Shown piece by piece: positions 21,349 to 30,090 of a stretch of 64,000 nt of DNA (its first letter is position 1; every line of letters starts with the position of its first letter). The stretch comes from Salinarimonas sp052380005. Lineage in GTDB: Bacteria > Pseudomonadota > Alphaproteobacteria > Rhizobiales > Beijerinckiaceae. The notes under the pieces were generated by a model. It was not told where the DNA came from. It saw only the letters and a program-made list of their open reading frames with translations, and ran no database searches. The translations under genes were made by a program, and so were the position numbers. The stretch is from the NCBI GenBank assembly GCA_052380005.1, contig JBQTCJ010000010.1; one strand, written 5' to 3'.

Positions 21349-24146
21349 GCGGCTTCTCCGAGGGAGCTGCGGATGTCGGGCTGCGTCTCGGCGAGCGCCG
21401 CGACGAGGCCCGAGCGGTCGAACTTGGCGACGAATTCCGAGATGCGCAGGCGGCGCGCGCGCTCGAGCGCCTCGGGCGTGATACCCGAGGAGAGCGCGAT
21501 CACCGGCACGTCGTGCAGCCGAGCCTGGGCGCGCACCGCCTCGACGAGGGCGAAGCCGTCGCGGCCGGGCATCTCGATGTCGGTGACGATCACGTCGATG
21601 CGCTTGTCGGCGGCGAGCACCTGCAGCGCCTCCTCCGTCGAGCCCGCGGTGATCACCTTGAATCCGGCGGCCTTCAGCACCGGCGTGAGCATGTCGCGGA
21701 AGAAGGGGCTGTCGTCGACGAGCAGCAGCGTGCGCGAGAGGTTGGCGATGCGCGGCGGTCCGCCGCGGGTCCAGTCCTCGTGCGCCAGCGGCAGGTAGTG
21801 GGCGACGTTGACGATCTCGGTGGCGCGCCCGCGCACCACGGCCGAGCCGACGAGGTCGGAGCGGTCGTCGGTGAGCTCGATGTCGAGGACATCGTCGACG
21901 ATGTCGACGATCTCGTCGACGGCGAGTCCCATCGTGCGTTCGCCGTCGGAGAACACCACGAGCGCCTGGGTGCCCTCGCTCTTGATCTCGATCGACGGAT
22001 CGGCGGGAACGAGCGGCATCAGCTTGCCGCGGTACTGGATCAGCGGACGTCCGCCCACCCACTCGATCTTCGAGGCGTCGATCTCCTCGAGGCGCGTGAC
22101 GAGCGAGAGCGGCACCGCCTTGAGGCTCGCGCCGCCGCCGCGGAAGACGAGCAGCGTCACGGTCTCGGTCTCCTCCGTCGCCTCGGCCTCCGCCTGCTCC
22201 TCGAAGCCGTAGCCCTGCTCGGACTTGCCGCTGTCGACCATCTTGGCGACGCCGTTGGGGTCGATGATGAGCACGACGGCGCCGTCGCCGAGGATGGTGT
22301 TGCCGGAGAAGAGCGGGATGTGGCGAAGCTTCGTCGACATCGGCTTCACGACGATCTCTTCCGTGTGGAAGACGCCGTCGACGAGGATGCCGAAGCGCTG
22401 GCGGCCCACCTGGGAGACGACGACGAAGCCCTCGTCGCCGGCGTCCGCGTCCGCGCCGTCGAGCCCGAGCACCTTGGCGGCCGGGACGATCGGCAGGAGT
22501 CGGTCGCGCAGCCGCAGCACCGGCGTGCCGTTGATGCGCTCGATCTGGTGGTCGGAACCCTTCTTGACGCGCACGAGCTCGAGCACGGCCACCTGCGGGA
22601 TGGCGTAGCGCTGGTCGCGCGCGGCGACGATGAGGGCGGCCACGATGGCGAGCGTGAGCGGGATCTTGATGGTGAAGGTCGAGCCCTTGCCCTGCTCGGA
22701 GGCGATCTCCACCGTGCCGCCGATGAGCTCGATGTTCGTCTTGACGACGTCCATGCCCACGCCGCGGCCGGAGACCGCCGTGACGGCCTTGGCCGTGGAG
22801 AAGCCCGGGTGGAAGATGAACTTGGCGATCTGCGCCTCGCTCATCCGCTCGATCTCGGCCTCGGTGCCGAGGCCGCGGTCGACGGCCTTCTTGCGGATGG
22901 CCTCGAAGTTCAGGCCCTTGCCGTCGTCCGAGATCTCGATCGTGATGGTGCCGCCTTCGTGATAGGCGTTGAGGCGGATCGTGCCGCGCTCGGGCTTGCC
23001 GGCGGCGCGGCGCTCGGCCGGCGTCTCGATGCCGTGATCCGCCGAGTTGCGGATCATGTGCGTGAGCGGGTCCTTGATGACCTCGAGCACCTGCCGGTCG
23101 AGCTCGGTGTCGGCGCCCTGCATCATCAGCTCGATCTTCTTGTCGAGCTCGGACGACAGGTCGCGGATGATGCGCGGCAGCTTCTGCCAGGCCGTGCCGA
23201 TCGGCTGCATGCGCGTCTTCATGACGCCTTCCTGCAGCTCGGCGGTCACGTGCGACAGCCGCTGGAGCGGCACCTTGAAGCCGTTGTCCTCGTGACGGCG
23301 CGCGATCTCGAGGAGCTGGTTACGGGTCAGCACCAGCTCGGAGACCATCGTCATCAGATGCTCGAGCGTGTCCACGTTGACGCGGATCGTCTGCACCTTG
23401 GCGACGTTCTCGCCGCTCGCGGCACCCTCCTGGGATGCGTTCTCCTTGCCGGCCTCGCGCGCCGCAGCGGGCTTGGCGGCCGGCCTGGGCGCCGGCTTGG
23501 CGGCCTCGGGGGCGGGGGCGGGGGCGGGGGCGGGGGCGGGAGCCTGGGCGGGGGCCGGCTGCGGCTCGGCCGCGACCGCGGCCGGGATCGGTGCGGGCGG
23601 AGCGAAGTCCTCGTCGGGACCCGGCGCCTCCAGGAAGGCGCGCTCGAGCTCGTCGAGCGACACCTCGCCGAGCCGCGGCGCGTCGCGCTCCGGCTCGGGC
23701 GCGACCGGCTCCGGCTCGGGCTCGGGTGCCGGCGCGGGTGCGGCGGCGGCCTCCGCGAGGAGCGTCGTCTCGTCGGCGCTCGCCATGCGCTCGAGCTCGC
23801 CGATCAGGTCGGAATCGACCCCCTCGGGCTCGGCGGCGGTCCGCTCGAGCTCGGCGAGGATCTCCTTGATCCGGTCCAGCGTCGCGAGGATCAGCGTCAC
23901 GGCGCTCGAGGTCACCGGCAGCCCGTCGCGGAACCGACCCATCAGGGTCTCGGCGGCATGGGCGAGGCTCTCGAGGCGCGGCAGGCCGAGGAAGCCGCAG
24001 GTCCCCTTGATGGTGTGAACCAACCGGAAGATGTTCGAGAGAATCTTCTCGTTGTTGGGGTCCTGCTCGAAGCGAACGAGCTCGACGTCGACCGTGTCGA
24101 GGTGCTCGCTCGTCTCGGTCAAAAATTCGCGAAGCAGTTCATCCAT
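21345..24146 (-). CDS. cheA: Hybrid chemotaxis histidine kinase CheA with two CheW-like domains and a receiver
   Basis: A 933-residue kinase. The N-terminal Hpt domain carries the phosphorylated H44 (FRLVHTIKGTCGFLGL). A very Ala/Pro-rich linker spans about residues 130-245. Dimerisation (NVDTLEHLMTMVSELVLTRN) and ATPase segments follow (HMIRNSADHGIETP, AVSGRGVGMDVVKTNIELIG). After one CheW-like domain (GRQRFGILVDGVFHTEEIVV) comes a second (LPLSLVTRLEE-like, then DGERTMGLAVDEIVDIVDDV), and a receiver ends the protein (LLVDDSPFFRDML, acceptor in DVIVTDIEMPGRDG). The receiver may act as a phosphate sink. ATG at 24146 has GAGAG 6 bases upstream; 24164 is an alternative. It heads the cheA-W-Y-B-R operon. 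Confidence 0.95.
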   Translation of the reverse strand: MDELLREFLTETSEHLDTVDVELVRFEQDPNNEKILSNIFRLVHTIKGTCGFLGLPRLESLAHAAETLMGRFRDGLPVTSSAVTLILATLDRIKEILAELERTAAEPEGVDSDLIGELERMASADETTLLAEAAAAPAPAPEPEPEPVAPEPERDAPRLGEVSLDELERAFLEAPGPDEDFAPPAPIPAAVAAEPQPAPAQAPAPAPAPAPAPEAAKPAPRPAAKPAAAREAGKENASQEGAASGENVAKVQTIRVNVDTLEHLMTMVSELVLTRNQLLEIARRHEDNGFKVPLQRLSHVTAELQEGVMKTRMQPIGTAWQKLPRIIRDLSSELDKKIELMMQGADTELDRQVLEVIKDPLTHMIRNSADHGIETPAERRAAGKPERGTIRLNAYHEGGTITIEISDDGKGLNFEAIRKKAVDRGLGTEAEIERMSEAQIAKFIFHPGFSTAKAVTAVSGRGVGMDVVKTNIELIGGTVEIASEQGKGSTFTIKIPLTLAIVAALIVAARDQRYAIPQVAVLELVRVKKGSDHQIERINGTPVLRLRDRLLPIVPAAKVLGLDGADADAGDEGFVVVSQVGRQRFGILVDGVFHTEEIVVKPMSTKLRHIPLFSGNTILGDGAVVLIIDPNGVAKMVDSGKSEQGYGFEEQAEAEATEETETVTLLVFRGGGASLKAVPLSLVTRLEEIDASKIEWVGGRPLIQYRGKLMPLVPADPSIEIKSEGTQALVVFSDGERTMGLAVDEIVDIVDDVLDIELTDDRSDLVGSAVVRGRATEIVNVAHYLPLAHEDWTRGGPPRIANLSRTLLLVDDSPFFRDMLTPVLKAAGFKVITAGSTEEALQVLAADKRIDVIVTDIEMPGRDGFALVEAVRAQARLHDVPVIALSSGITPEALERARRLRISEFVAKFDRSGLVAALAETQPDIRSSLGEAA

Positions 24147-24263
24147 GGATATCTCTCGATCCACCAGAGGGCTGGGCCGGGTCTGACCGAGAGTGGCTCG
24201 AAGTCGTTTAAGTTCCGTTTCCTCGAAGGGGCGAGCCCCACGCGAATGCTCGTCGCAACGGAG

Positions 24264-25214
24264 CTAACGGACCGTAATGGTGTCGTTTCGGATCAGAAAC
24301 CGACCCTCGATGGAAAGCGCCACGGGCTCCGAGTCGAGCAGGCCTCCTCCGCCACCGCCGCGCTGGGCGTGGACGTGCAGATGTGGCTCGGTCGTGTTTC
24401 CGGAATTTCCCACGAGGCCGATCGGGTCTCCGACCGCGACAGGTTCCCCGACCGATACCGCGAGGCTGTCCCGCGCGAGGTGGGCGAGCAGCAGATCGAA
24501 CCCGTCGCAGGCGATCACGACGTGGTTGCCCGCGAGATTCTGCCGATCCGCCCGGGGCGGCTGCAGGTCGGGAAGGTCGCCGCGCGCGCGGATCACGCGA
24601 CCGGCGCATGGCGCAACCACGGGCTTGCCGAAGATCGCGTAGGCAGCGGGATCGGCGGGAAGGATGCCCGTGGCGCGCAGGCCCCAGCGATCGACCGCGA
24701 GGAAATCGATCGCGTGCGCCTGGCCTCGCAGCTCCGCGCGTCCCGTGCCGAGCACCCGACGATGGTTGTTGACGAGATCGTGGAAACCGCCCGAGCCGAC
24801 GACGTACCGCCCGTCCGCGAGAGGGAAGGCGATATCGGCCACGGGACCGGGGGGCGGCTGACGGGCACCGGCCAGCGAGATACCGAGCCCCGCGAGCGCC
24901 ATCGCGAGCACGCCGAGGAGGAGGGCGGCGCCCCGGTCGAGCCCGCTCTCGGGCCAGGCCAGGCGCAGCCGCCACGCGTGCGTCATGGCCCGCGCCGCGG
25001 CCAGCCCGAAGCCGATGAAGAGGGCGACGAGGACCGCCCGCGGAACGATCGCCCAGGAGCCGATCGTCGCCGCGACGGTGACGAACGTGCCGGTGAAGGC
25101 GATGGCCGCGAGCGACGTCGCGGCGTCCCGCGGCGGGGCCAGCACGAGCCAGCAGAGGAGGGCGAGGGGGGTGGCCAGCTGAAGGACGAAGACCCCGAGG
25201 AAGGCGACGGTCAT
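24264..25214 (-). CDS. Membrane-anchored M23-type metallopeptidase
   Basis: A 316-residue protein with about four N-terminal membrane helices (FLGVFVLQLATPLALLCWLV onward to residue 115) and a C-terminal M23 domain (about residues 165-290). Probable zinc-site motifs are HAIDF and HLHVHAQ; the domain also contains the characteristic FGKPVVAPCAGRVIRARGD and VGEPVAVGDPIGLVGNSGNT segments. M23 peptidases cut peptidoglycan cross-bridges, so a role in wall remodelling at the outer face of the inner membrane is likely. The first motif is shorter than the usual HxxxD, so activity is not certain. GGAGG precedes the ATG; it begins 28 bases after the chpT stop and probably shares its transcript. Confidence 0.8.
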   Translation of the reverse strand: MTVAFLGVFVLQLATPLALLCWLVLAPPRDAATSLAAIAFTGTFVTVAATIGSWAIVPRAVLVALFIGFGLAAARAMTHAWRLRLAWPESGLDRGAALLLGVLAMALAGLGISLAGARQPPPGPVADIAFPLADGRYVVGSGGFHDLVNNHRRVLGTGRAELRGQAHAIDFLAVDRWGLRATGILPADPAAYAIFGKPVVAPCAGRVIRARGDLPDLQPPRADRQNLAGNHVVIACDGFDLLLAHLARDSLAVSVGEPVAVGDPIGLVGNSGNTTEPHLHVHAQRGGGGGGLLDSEPVALSIEGRFLIRNDTITVR

Positions 25215-25242
25215 CCGGCCTCCGGGTTTCGGCGGCGACCCG

Positions 25243-25887
25243 TCAGGCCGGGGCCGAGGTGATCGTCAGCGTCTCGCCGTCGAGCGCGAAGTCGATGCTC
25301 ATGCCGGCGGCGCGGGCGACGAGCCCGGTGTAGTAGGTCTGGATCGCGTGCGCGTCGACCGTGCCGTCCTCCGCCTCGCCGCGCACGAGCGCGGGGGCGT
25401 GCGTGGGAATGCGGGCGTTGCGCCCCTGCGCCTTGACCATGAAGGTCGAGGTGGTCTCGTCGCCGCCCACCGTCACGTCGATCGCGCCGCCGCGGGGGAT
25501 GCCCTGGGCGGCGATGACGAGGAGGTTGAGGAGCAGCTTCACCCGGTTCTTCGGCAGCAGCATGCGCCGCGCCGTCCAGGTCAGCGTCGTGCGATCGTCG
25601 GTGAAGAAGCCCTTCGCCACGCTCTCCGCATCGCCGAGGTCGATGGCCGCGCCCGCCGAGCCCGCGGCGCCGAAGGCGATGCGGGCGAACTGGAGGCGGG
25701 CGGAGGCCTGGCGCGCGCTCTTGCGGATGAGGTCGAGCGCGAACTCCTTCATCTCGGCGTCGCCGCCTTCCTCCTCCATCACCTCGAGGCCGTTGACGAT
25801 CGCGCCCACGGGGCTGATCACGTCGTGGCACACGCGCGAGCACAGGAGCGCGGCGAGATCGAGGGAGTCGAGCGAGACCGTGGCCAT
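25243..25887 (-). CDS. chpT: Histidine phosphotransferase ChpT
   Basis: A 214-residue protein with a pseudo-kinase dimer fold. The phosphorylatable histidine is H21 in LLCSRVCHDVISPVGAIVNG, close to the ChpT signature. The degenerate ATPase-like domain (NRVKLLLNLLVIAAQGIPRG through MSIDFALDGETLTITSA) should not bind ATP. In Caulobacter ChpT relays phosphate from the hybrid kinase CckA to CtrA and CpdR; CckA is not in this window. GGAGG lies just upstream of the ATG. It is followed by the M23 peptidase gene. Its presence with ctrA shows that the CckA-ChpT-CtrA relay is expected in this organism. Confidence 0.9.
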   Translation of the reverse strand: MATVSLDSLDLAALLCSRVCHDVISPVGAIVNGLEVMEEEGGDAEMKEFALDLIRKSARQASARLQFARIAFGAAGSAGAAIDLGDAESVAKGFFTDDRTTLTWTARRMLLPKNRVKLLLNLLVIAAQGIPRGGAIDVTVGGDETTSTFMVKAQGRNARIPTHAPALVRGEAEDGTVDAHAIQTYYTGLVARAAGMSIDFALDGETLTITSAPA

Positions 25888-26037
25888 GGGGACCTCCGCG
25901 GGACCTGGGCGGCGAGCGGCGACGGCCTCCAGCGAGGGCGCCGCCGCATGCGATTCGGGCGCGCGTGCGCCACCGCCCTTGGTAACCGCAAGGCGTCGCG
26001 TTGCAAAGCCGTCACGAGGGCGCGAGCCACGCGCCGG

Positions 26038-26592
26038 TCAGCGTCCCCCCGCCGGATCGACCAGCCCCGCCGAGACCCGTGGCCAGGCCTGCTCGGCCTC
26101 CACGAGGACCGCGCCCGCCGCGATCGCGTCGAAGTGCGCGAGGCTCTGCGCGTCGTGGAACAGGTAGAGCCTGCCGTCGACCACGCGGTGGAGGTCCGGT
26201 CGGCCCGCCGCCAGGCGCCCGCGCGCCAGCGCCACGGGGTCGTAGCCGCCGAGCCGCGGGGCGAAGCGCTCCGGCCCGGCCGCGAAGGCGGCGCGGTTCG
26301 AGGCGGAATGGAAGCGCCAGGCGGCACCGCTCCAGATCAGCTCGTAGGCGCCCCGCCCCGCCCGAGGGCCCTCGGGGAGGAAGTAGGAGACCGGGTCGAG
26401 CCCGTCGAGCGCGAAGCCCGACAGCGCATGGAACGCCACCTGCTCCGTCACGCCGATCGCATGCGGCAGCGCGGCGAGCAGCGAGCCGCCGTCGGTCCCC
26501 GCGCGCGCGGCGCTCGCCGAGCGGCTCTCGCCCGCCGGGAGCGTCGCCAGGACGAGCGCGAGCGCCGCCAGCGTTAAGGGTCTGTTGTGCAT
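26038..26592 (-). CDS. YHS-domain-like exported protein
   Basis: A 184-residue protein with an N-terminal signal peptide (LTLAALALVLATLPAGESRS). The mature part carries the YHS-like pattern ALDGLDPVSYFLPEGPRAGR, followed by AWRFHSASNRAAFAAGPERF and PRLGGYDPVALARGR, as in the small exported YHS proteins of proteobacteria. These are thought to bind metal or act near heavy-metal or respiratory enzymes; the function is not established. No metal-binding Cys is present. It is divergent from eipA, with 141 bases between the starts. Confidence 0.7.
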   Translation of the reverse strand: MHNRPLTLAALALVLATLPAGESRSASAARAGTDGGSLLAALPHAIGVTEQVAFHALSGFALDGLDPVSYFLPEGPRAGRGAYELIWSGAAWRFHSASNRAAFAAGPERFAPRLGGYDPVALARGRLAAGRPDLHRVVDGRLYLFHDAQSLAHFDAIAAGAVLVEAEQAWPRVSAGLVDPAGGR

Positions 26593-26733
26593 CTCGAGCG
26601 AATTCTTCCCTGCCGCGAGCCGCGTGCGCGGCCCCGCCCCGTGTCGGCCGCAAACATGGCCATCATGGCTGAAGATCACGTCGAGCCGACCGTTCGAATT
26701 GTAGCGATCGGCCAAAACGCCGGAGACGAAGAC

Positions 26734-27378
26734 ATGCGCGCCGCCCGAAAGGTCCTCGCGAGCCTCGCCCGTCTCGCGCCCGCTGCTCCCGCGGTGGCCG
26801 CCCTCGTCGCGGCGCTGGTGCTCGTCGCGCCGAACGTCGTGGCCGCGCAGCCGAACGATCCGCGGGCGACCAACGCGCAGATCATGCGCGACACCCAGAC
26901 CTACACCACCGCCGAGACCATCGAGGCCGGCCACCGCTTCTTCGGCTCGACCTCGCGCGGCATCGCGCTCGCGATCGAGCAGGCGGTCTCCCGCTGGGGC
27001 CAGCCGAACGGCTACATCCTCGGGCAGGAGGGGTCGGGCGCCTTCTTCGGCGGCCTGCGCTACGGCGAGGGCACGCTCTACACCCGCAACGCCGGCCAGC
27101 GCCCGGTGTTCTGGCAGGGGCCGACGCTCGGCTTCGATGTCGGCGGCGACGGCGCGCGCACGATGATGCTCGTCTACAACCTCCCCGCCACGGAGGCGCT
27201 CTACCGCCGCTTCGTCGGCATCGACGGCTCGGCCTACCTCGTCGGCGGCGTCGGGATGACGGCGCTGATGGCGGACAACATGGTGGTCGTGCCGATCCGC
27301 ACCGGCGTGGGCGCGCGGCTCGGAGTCAACCTGGGATACTTGAAGTTCACGGCGCAACCCACCTGGAATCCCTTCTAG
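26734..27378 (+). CDS. eipA: Cell envelope integrity protein EipA (DUF1134)
   Basis: A 214-residue periplasmic protein. A signal peptide (residues about 8-40, ending VVAAQP) precedes the DUF1134 domain, recognisable by YTTAETIEAGHRFFGSTSRG, VSRWGQPNGYILGQEGSGAF and the repeated glycine-rich barrel strands (GGLRYGEGTLYTR, VGGVGMTALMADNMVVVPIR). EipA forms a small beta barrel and supports envelope integrity in Brucella and Caulobacter, where it is in the CtrA regulon. The ATG at 26734 has GGAG 8 bases upstream; an upstream ATG adds a non-secretory tail. It is followed by a membrane-anchored coiled-coil gene. Confidence 0.88.
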   Translation: MRAARKVLASLARLAPAAPAVAALVAALVLVAPNVVAAQPNDPRATNAQIMRDTQTYTTAETIEAGHRFFGSTSRGIALAIEQAVSRWGQPNGYILGQEGSGAFFGGLRYGEGTLYTRNAGQRPVFWQGPTLGFDVGGDGARTMMLVYNLPATEALYRRFVGIDGSAYLVGGVGMTALMADNMVVVPIRTGVGARLGVNLGYLKFTAQPTWNPF

Positions 27379-27463
27379 GGGCACGCGGTCCGCTGCAACG
27401 CTGGCGTCGCGCGTGCGTTTGGCGTAACTGACGCATGCTGTCCCGTGCCTCGGAAGGCGACGC

Positions 27464-28690
27464 GTGATCGAAGCCGCGATGTTCATAGCGCTGGGGTTCC
27501 TGGCGGCGACCTTCCTGGCGCTGCTGATGGCGCCCGCGCTCGCGGCGCGCGCGGATCGGCTCGCGCGCCGGCGCCTCGAGGCCCAGCTGCCGCGCTCCCT
27601 CGTCGAGCTCAACGCCGAGCGCGATCATCTGCGCGCGCAGCTCGCCCTGCGCGAGCGCCGGATCGAGCAGCGGCTCGAGGCGACGCTCGCCGGAAAGCAC
27701 GCCGACCTCGCCGAGCTCGGGCGGCGCGCCGTGCGCATCGAGGCGCTCGGCCGCGACGTCGCCGATCGGGACGCGCGCATCGCCGCGCTCGAGGCCGATC
27801 TCGCGCAGACGCGCACGAGCCTCGCCGAGACCGAGGCGACCCTCGCCGATACCCGTGGCGACCTCGCCGACACCCGCGAGGCCTTCGCCCAGCTCAAGCG
27901 CACGCATGCCGACCTCGCCGCGCGCCACGACGCCACGCTCCAGGAGAACGACGCCCGGCGCATCGCCATCGCCGATCTCGAGACGCGGCTGACGACCCAG
28001 ACGCGCCGCGGCGACGATCTCGACAAGCGCCTGGCCGACCGCCGCGTCGAGCTCGCGGCGGAGCGGACCGCCCACGAGCAGACCCGCGCGGCGCTCGCCG
28101 ACGAGCAGGCTCGCGGCGCCGTTCTCGACCGGCGCTTCGCCGAGGCGACGGCCGCTGCCGAGCGCGAGGCTGCCAGCGCCGCCACCCGCGCCGCCGAGCT
28201 CGCCGAGACGCGCGGTGAGCGCGACCTCGCCCGCGCCATCGCCGCCGACGCTCACGCCGCCTTGGCGGCGGCGCAGGAGACCGCCGCGCGGCTCGAGGCG
28301 CGCATCGGCGAGATTCAGGCCCGCGAGCGCGCGCTCGGCGCCGCGCACGAGACGGCGCTGCGCGCTCTCAACGAGCGGATCGAGGTCCTCAAGGCCGAGA
28401 AGGGCTCGCTCGAAGGCGCGCTCGCGACGGCCCGGGCGGAGCGTACGCGCGGCGGGCGCAAGGCCGCGGACGAGGCCGGCGATCTCGCCCACCGTGCGCA
28501 GGTCGTCGATGCCCGCGTCAGGCGCTCGGCCGGGCGGCTCTCTCCGGAGGCCGGCCGGGAGGCCGACGCCGACGCGCCCGGCAGCGCCCCCAAGAGCGCG
28601 GCCACCCCGAGCACGGCCACCTCGAGCGCCGGCCAGCCGGCCGAGCCTGGCGCCACCGGCGCGCAGGCGTCGGCGGGCGCGCGGTCCTGA
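27464..28690 (+). CDS. Membrane-anchored coiled-coil protein
   Basis: A 408-residue protein with one N-terminal membrane helix (MFIALGFLAATFLALLMAPA) and then about 280 residues of unbroken Ala/Arg/Glu/Asp/Leu-rich coiled coil (for example LAETEATLADTRGDLADTRE, repeated heptads). The last 60 residues are a disordered Ala/Gly/Pro/Ser tail. It begins with GTG, preceded by GGAAGG. No enzyme domain is visible. It lies 85 bases after eipA on the same strand and could be an envelope-spacing or polarity scaffold; that is inference. Similar proteins annotated as hypothetical occur in Hyphomicrobiales, to my recollection. Confidence 0.7.
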   Translation: MIEAAMFIALGFLAATFLALLMAPALAARADRLARRRLEAQLPRSLVELNAERDHLRAQLALRERRIEQRLEATLAGKHADLAELGRRAVRIEALGRDVADRDARIAALEADLAQTRTSLAETEATLADTRGDLADTREAFAQLKRTHADLAARHDATLQENDARRIAIADLETRLTTQTRRGDDLDKRLADRRVELAAERTAHEQTRAALADEQARGAVLDRRFAEATAAAEREAASAATRAAELAETRGERDLARAIAADAHAALAAAQETAARLEARIGEIQARERALGAAHETALRALNERIEVLKAEKGSLEGALATARAERTRGGRKAADEAGDLAHRAQVVDARVRRSAGRLSPEAGREADADAPGSAPKSAATPSTATSSAGQPAEPGATGAQASAGARS

Positions 28691-28703
28691 CGGTCCGTGA
28701 GTC

Positions 28704-29189
28704 TTGTCCTGGGACGCGCCCGAGACCGTGCTCGCCGCACTGGACGGCTGCTGGACGATCGACCGCGTCGTCGAGGGCCTGGCGACCCTGCGCGGCTCCG
28801 CGCGTTTCACGCCCATCGGCGGCGGCGAGGTCGCCTATGCGGAGAGCGGCACGCTCGTGCTCGCGGACGGGCGGGGGCTGCGGGCCGAGCGGCGCTACGT
28901 CTTCCGCCCCGCGCTCGGCGGCTTCGACGTCCTCTTCGACGAGACGCCGCGGCGCCTGTTCCACCGCATCCTGCCCGTGCCGCAGGGTGATGCCCTCGTC
29001 GGGAGGGCCGCGCATCTCTGCGGCGCCGACACCTACGAGAGCACCTATCGCTTCGAGCCCGACGCCAGCTTGCGGATCGTCCACCGCGTCCGCGGGCCGA
29101 CGAAGGACTACGTCAGCCGCACGCTCTACCGCCGCGGCGCGCGTCACTCCCGCGGAGTCTCGGGGCGCGGCGGCAGCGAGAGCAGGTAG
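28704..29189 (+). CDS. DUF6314 family protein
   Basis: A 161-residue protein resembling DUF6314: LAALDGCWTIDRVVEGLATL at the start, then strand-rich FTPIGGGEVAYAESGTLVL and RRYVFRPALGGFDVLFDE, and a conserved CGADTYESTYRFEP. This looks like a small lipocalin-like beta barrel; no function is known. The first possible start is a TTG at 28704 because a stop lies immediately upstream in frame; the ribosome-binding site is weak. Its 3' end overlaps the convergent cytochrome gene by 46 bases, and the last 16 residues (after TLYRRG) are low-complexity, so the overlap may be a read-through extension of an older stop. Confidence 0.65.
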   Translation: MSWDAPETVLAALDGCWTIDRVVEGLATLRGSARFTPIGGGEVAYAESGTLVLADGRGLRAERRYVFRPALGGFDVLFDETPRRLFHRILPVPQGDALVGRAAHLCGADTYESTYRFEPDASLRIVHRVRGPTKDYVSRTLYRRGARHSRGVSGRGGSESR

Positions 29190-30070
29190 GCCGCCATCGC
29201 CTCGCGGTCCTCACCGGAGAGGCGCGCGGTGTTGTCGACGACGGCGGCCATCGAGCCGCCGATCACGTCGAACTCCGGCGTGAAGCCGCTCGCGAGCAGC
29301 TCGACGATCTCCGCGCGCGACCAGCCGCCGATCCCCGTCTCGTGGGGCGTGATGTTGGGGATGAAGCCGCGCCCCTCCGGGTTCGGGCCGCCGGCGAAAC
29401 GGGCCTCCTCGCGGATCGCGCCGAGCGCATCGCGGGGCGAATGGCATTCGGCGCAGTGCCCGGGCCCCTCGACGAGGTAGGCGCCGCGGGCGAGGAGCGG
29501 GTCCATGCCCTCTGGCGCCGCGAAGGGCTCTGCGTCGAGGTAGGCGAGCTTCCAAAGGCCGACGCCGCGCCGGATCGAGTAGGGGAAGTGCAGGTCGTGG
29601 TCCGGGACGGTGCCGTCCACGGGCTCGAGCGTCATCAGGAAGCCGTGGAGATCCCTCAGGTCCGCGGCCGCCATGCGGGCGTAGGACGTATACGGGAAGG
29701 AAGGGTAGTAGTGCTCCCCGTCCGGCGAGACGCCCCCGCGCATGGCGCGCACGAACTGCGCCGTCGTCCAGCCGAAGATGCCGTCGCGCGACGGCGAGAG
29801 GTTGGGGACGTTGAAGGTGCCGTAGTCGGTCTCGAGCGCGAGCCCGCCGCCGAGATGCAGCGGGTCCTCCCCTCCCGGCGTGGCGTGGCAGGAGGCGCAG
29901 CCGCCGGCCCAGAACAGCGTCTCGCCGTTGGCGAGATCGGCCTCCCCGCCGGGCGGGCGCTCGAGGCCGGTGCCGTCCAGGTCCGGATCGGTGAGCAGGA
30001 AGAAGCCGAAGGCGGCGAGCACCGCGAGCGTCGCCGCGACCACGGCCGCCTTCTGGAGCGCGTCGATCAT
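29144..30070 (-). CDS. Di-haem c-type cytochrome
   Basis: A 308-residue protein with an N-terminal membrane anchor or uncleaved signal (VVAATLAVLAAFGFFLL) and two haem c sites: C58-A-S-C61-H62 and C206-A-E-C209-H210. Each lies in a cytochrome c domain; methionine candidates for sixth ligands occur in the C-terminal parts. The layout matches the di-haem subunits that carry electrons from periplasmic dehydrogenases to oxidases, but no dehydrogenase partner is adjacent. It starts 20 bases upstream-to-downstream from the cytochrome c-556-like gene and is probably co-transcribed after it. The 3' end overlaps the convergent DUF6314 gene. Confidence 0.88.
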   Translation of the reverse strand: MIDALQKAAVVAATLAVLAAFGFFLLTDPDLDGTGLERPPGGEADLANGETLFWAGGCASCHATPGGEDPLHLGGGLALETDYGTFNVPNLSPSRDGIFGWTTAQFVRAMRGGVSPDGEHYYPSFPYTSYARMAAADLRDLHGFLMTLEPVDGTVPDHDLHFPYSIRRGVGLWKLAYLDAEPFAAPEGMDPLLARGAYLVEGPGHCAECHSPRDALGAIREEARFAGGPNPEGRGFIPNITPHETGIGGWSRAEIVELLASGFTPEFDVIGGSMAAVVDNTARLSGEDREAMAAYLLSLPPRPETPRE

Positions 30071-30090
30071 GCGCGCGGCCCCGTGGCCGC

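Noticed and set aside
21513..25262. A 1,249-codon open frame on the plus strand
   Set aside because: It is antisense to cheA and the M23 peptidase gene. Long antisense frames are expected in very GC-rich DNA, and its translation is an Arg/His/Gly/Asp-rich shadow without domains.
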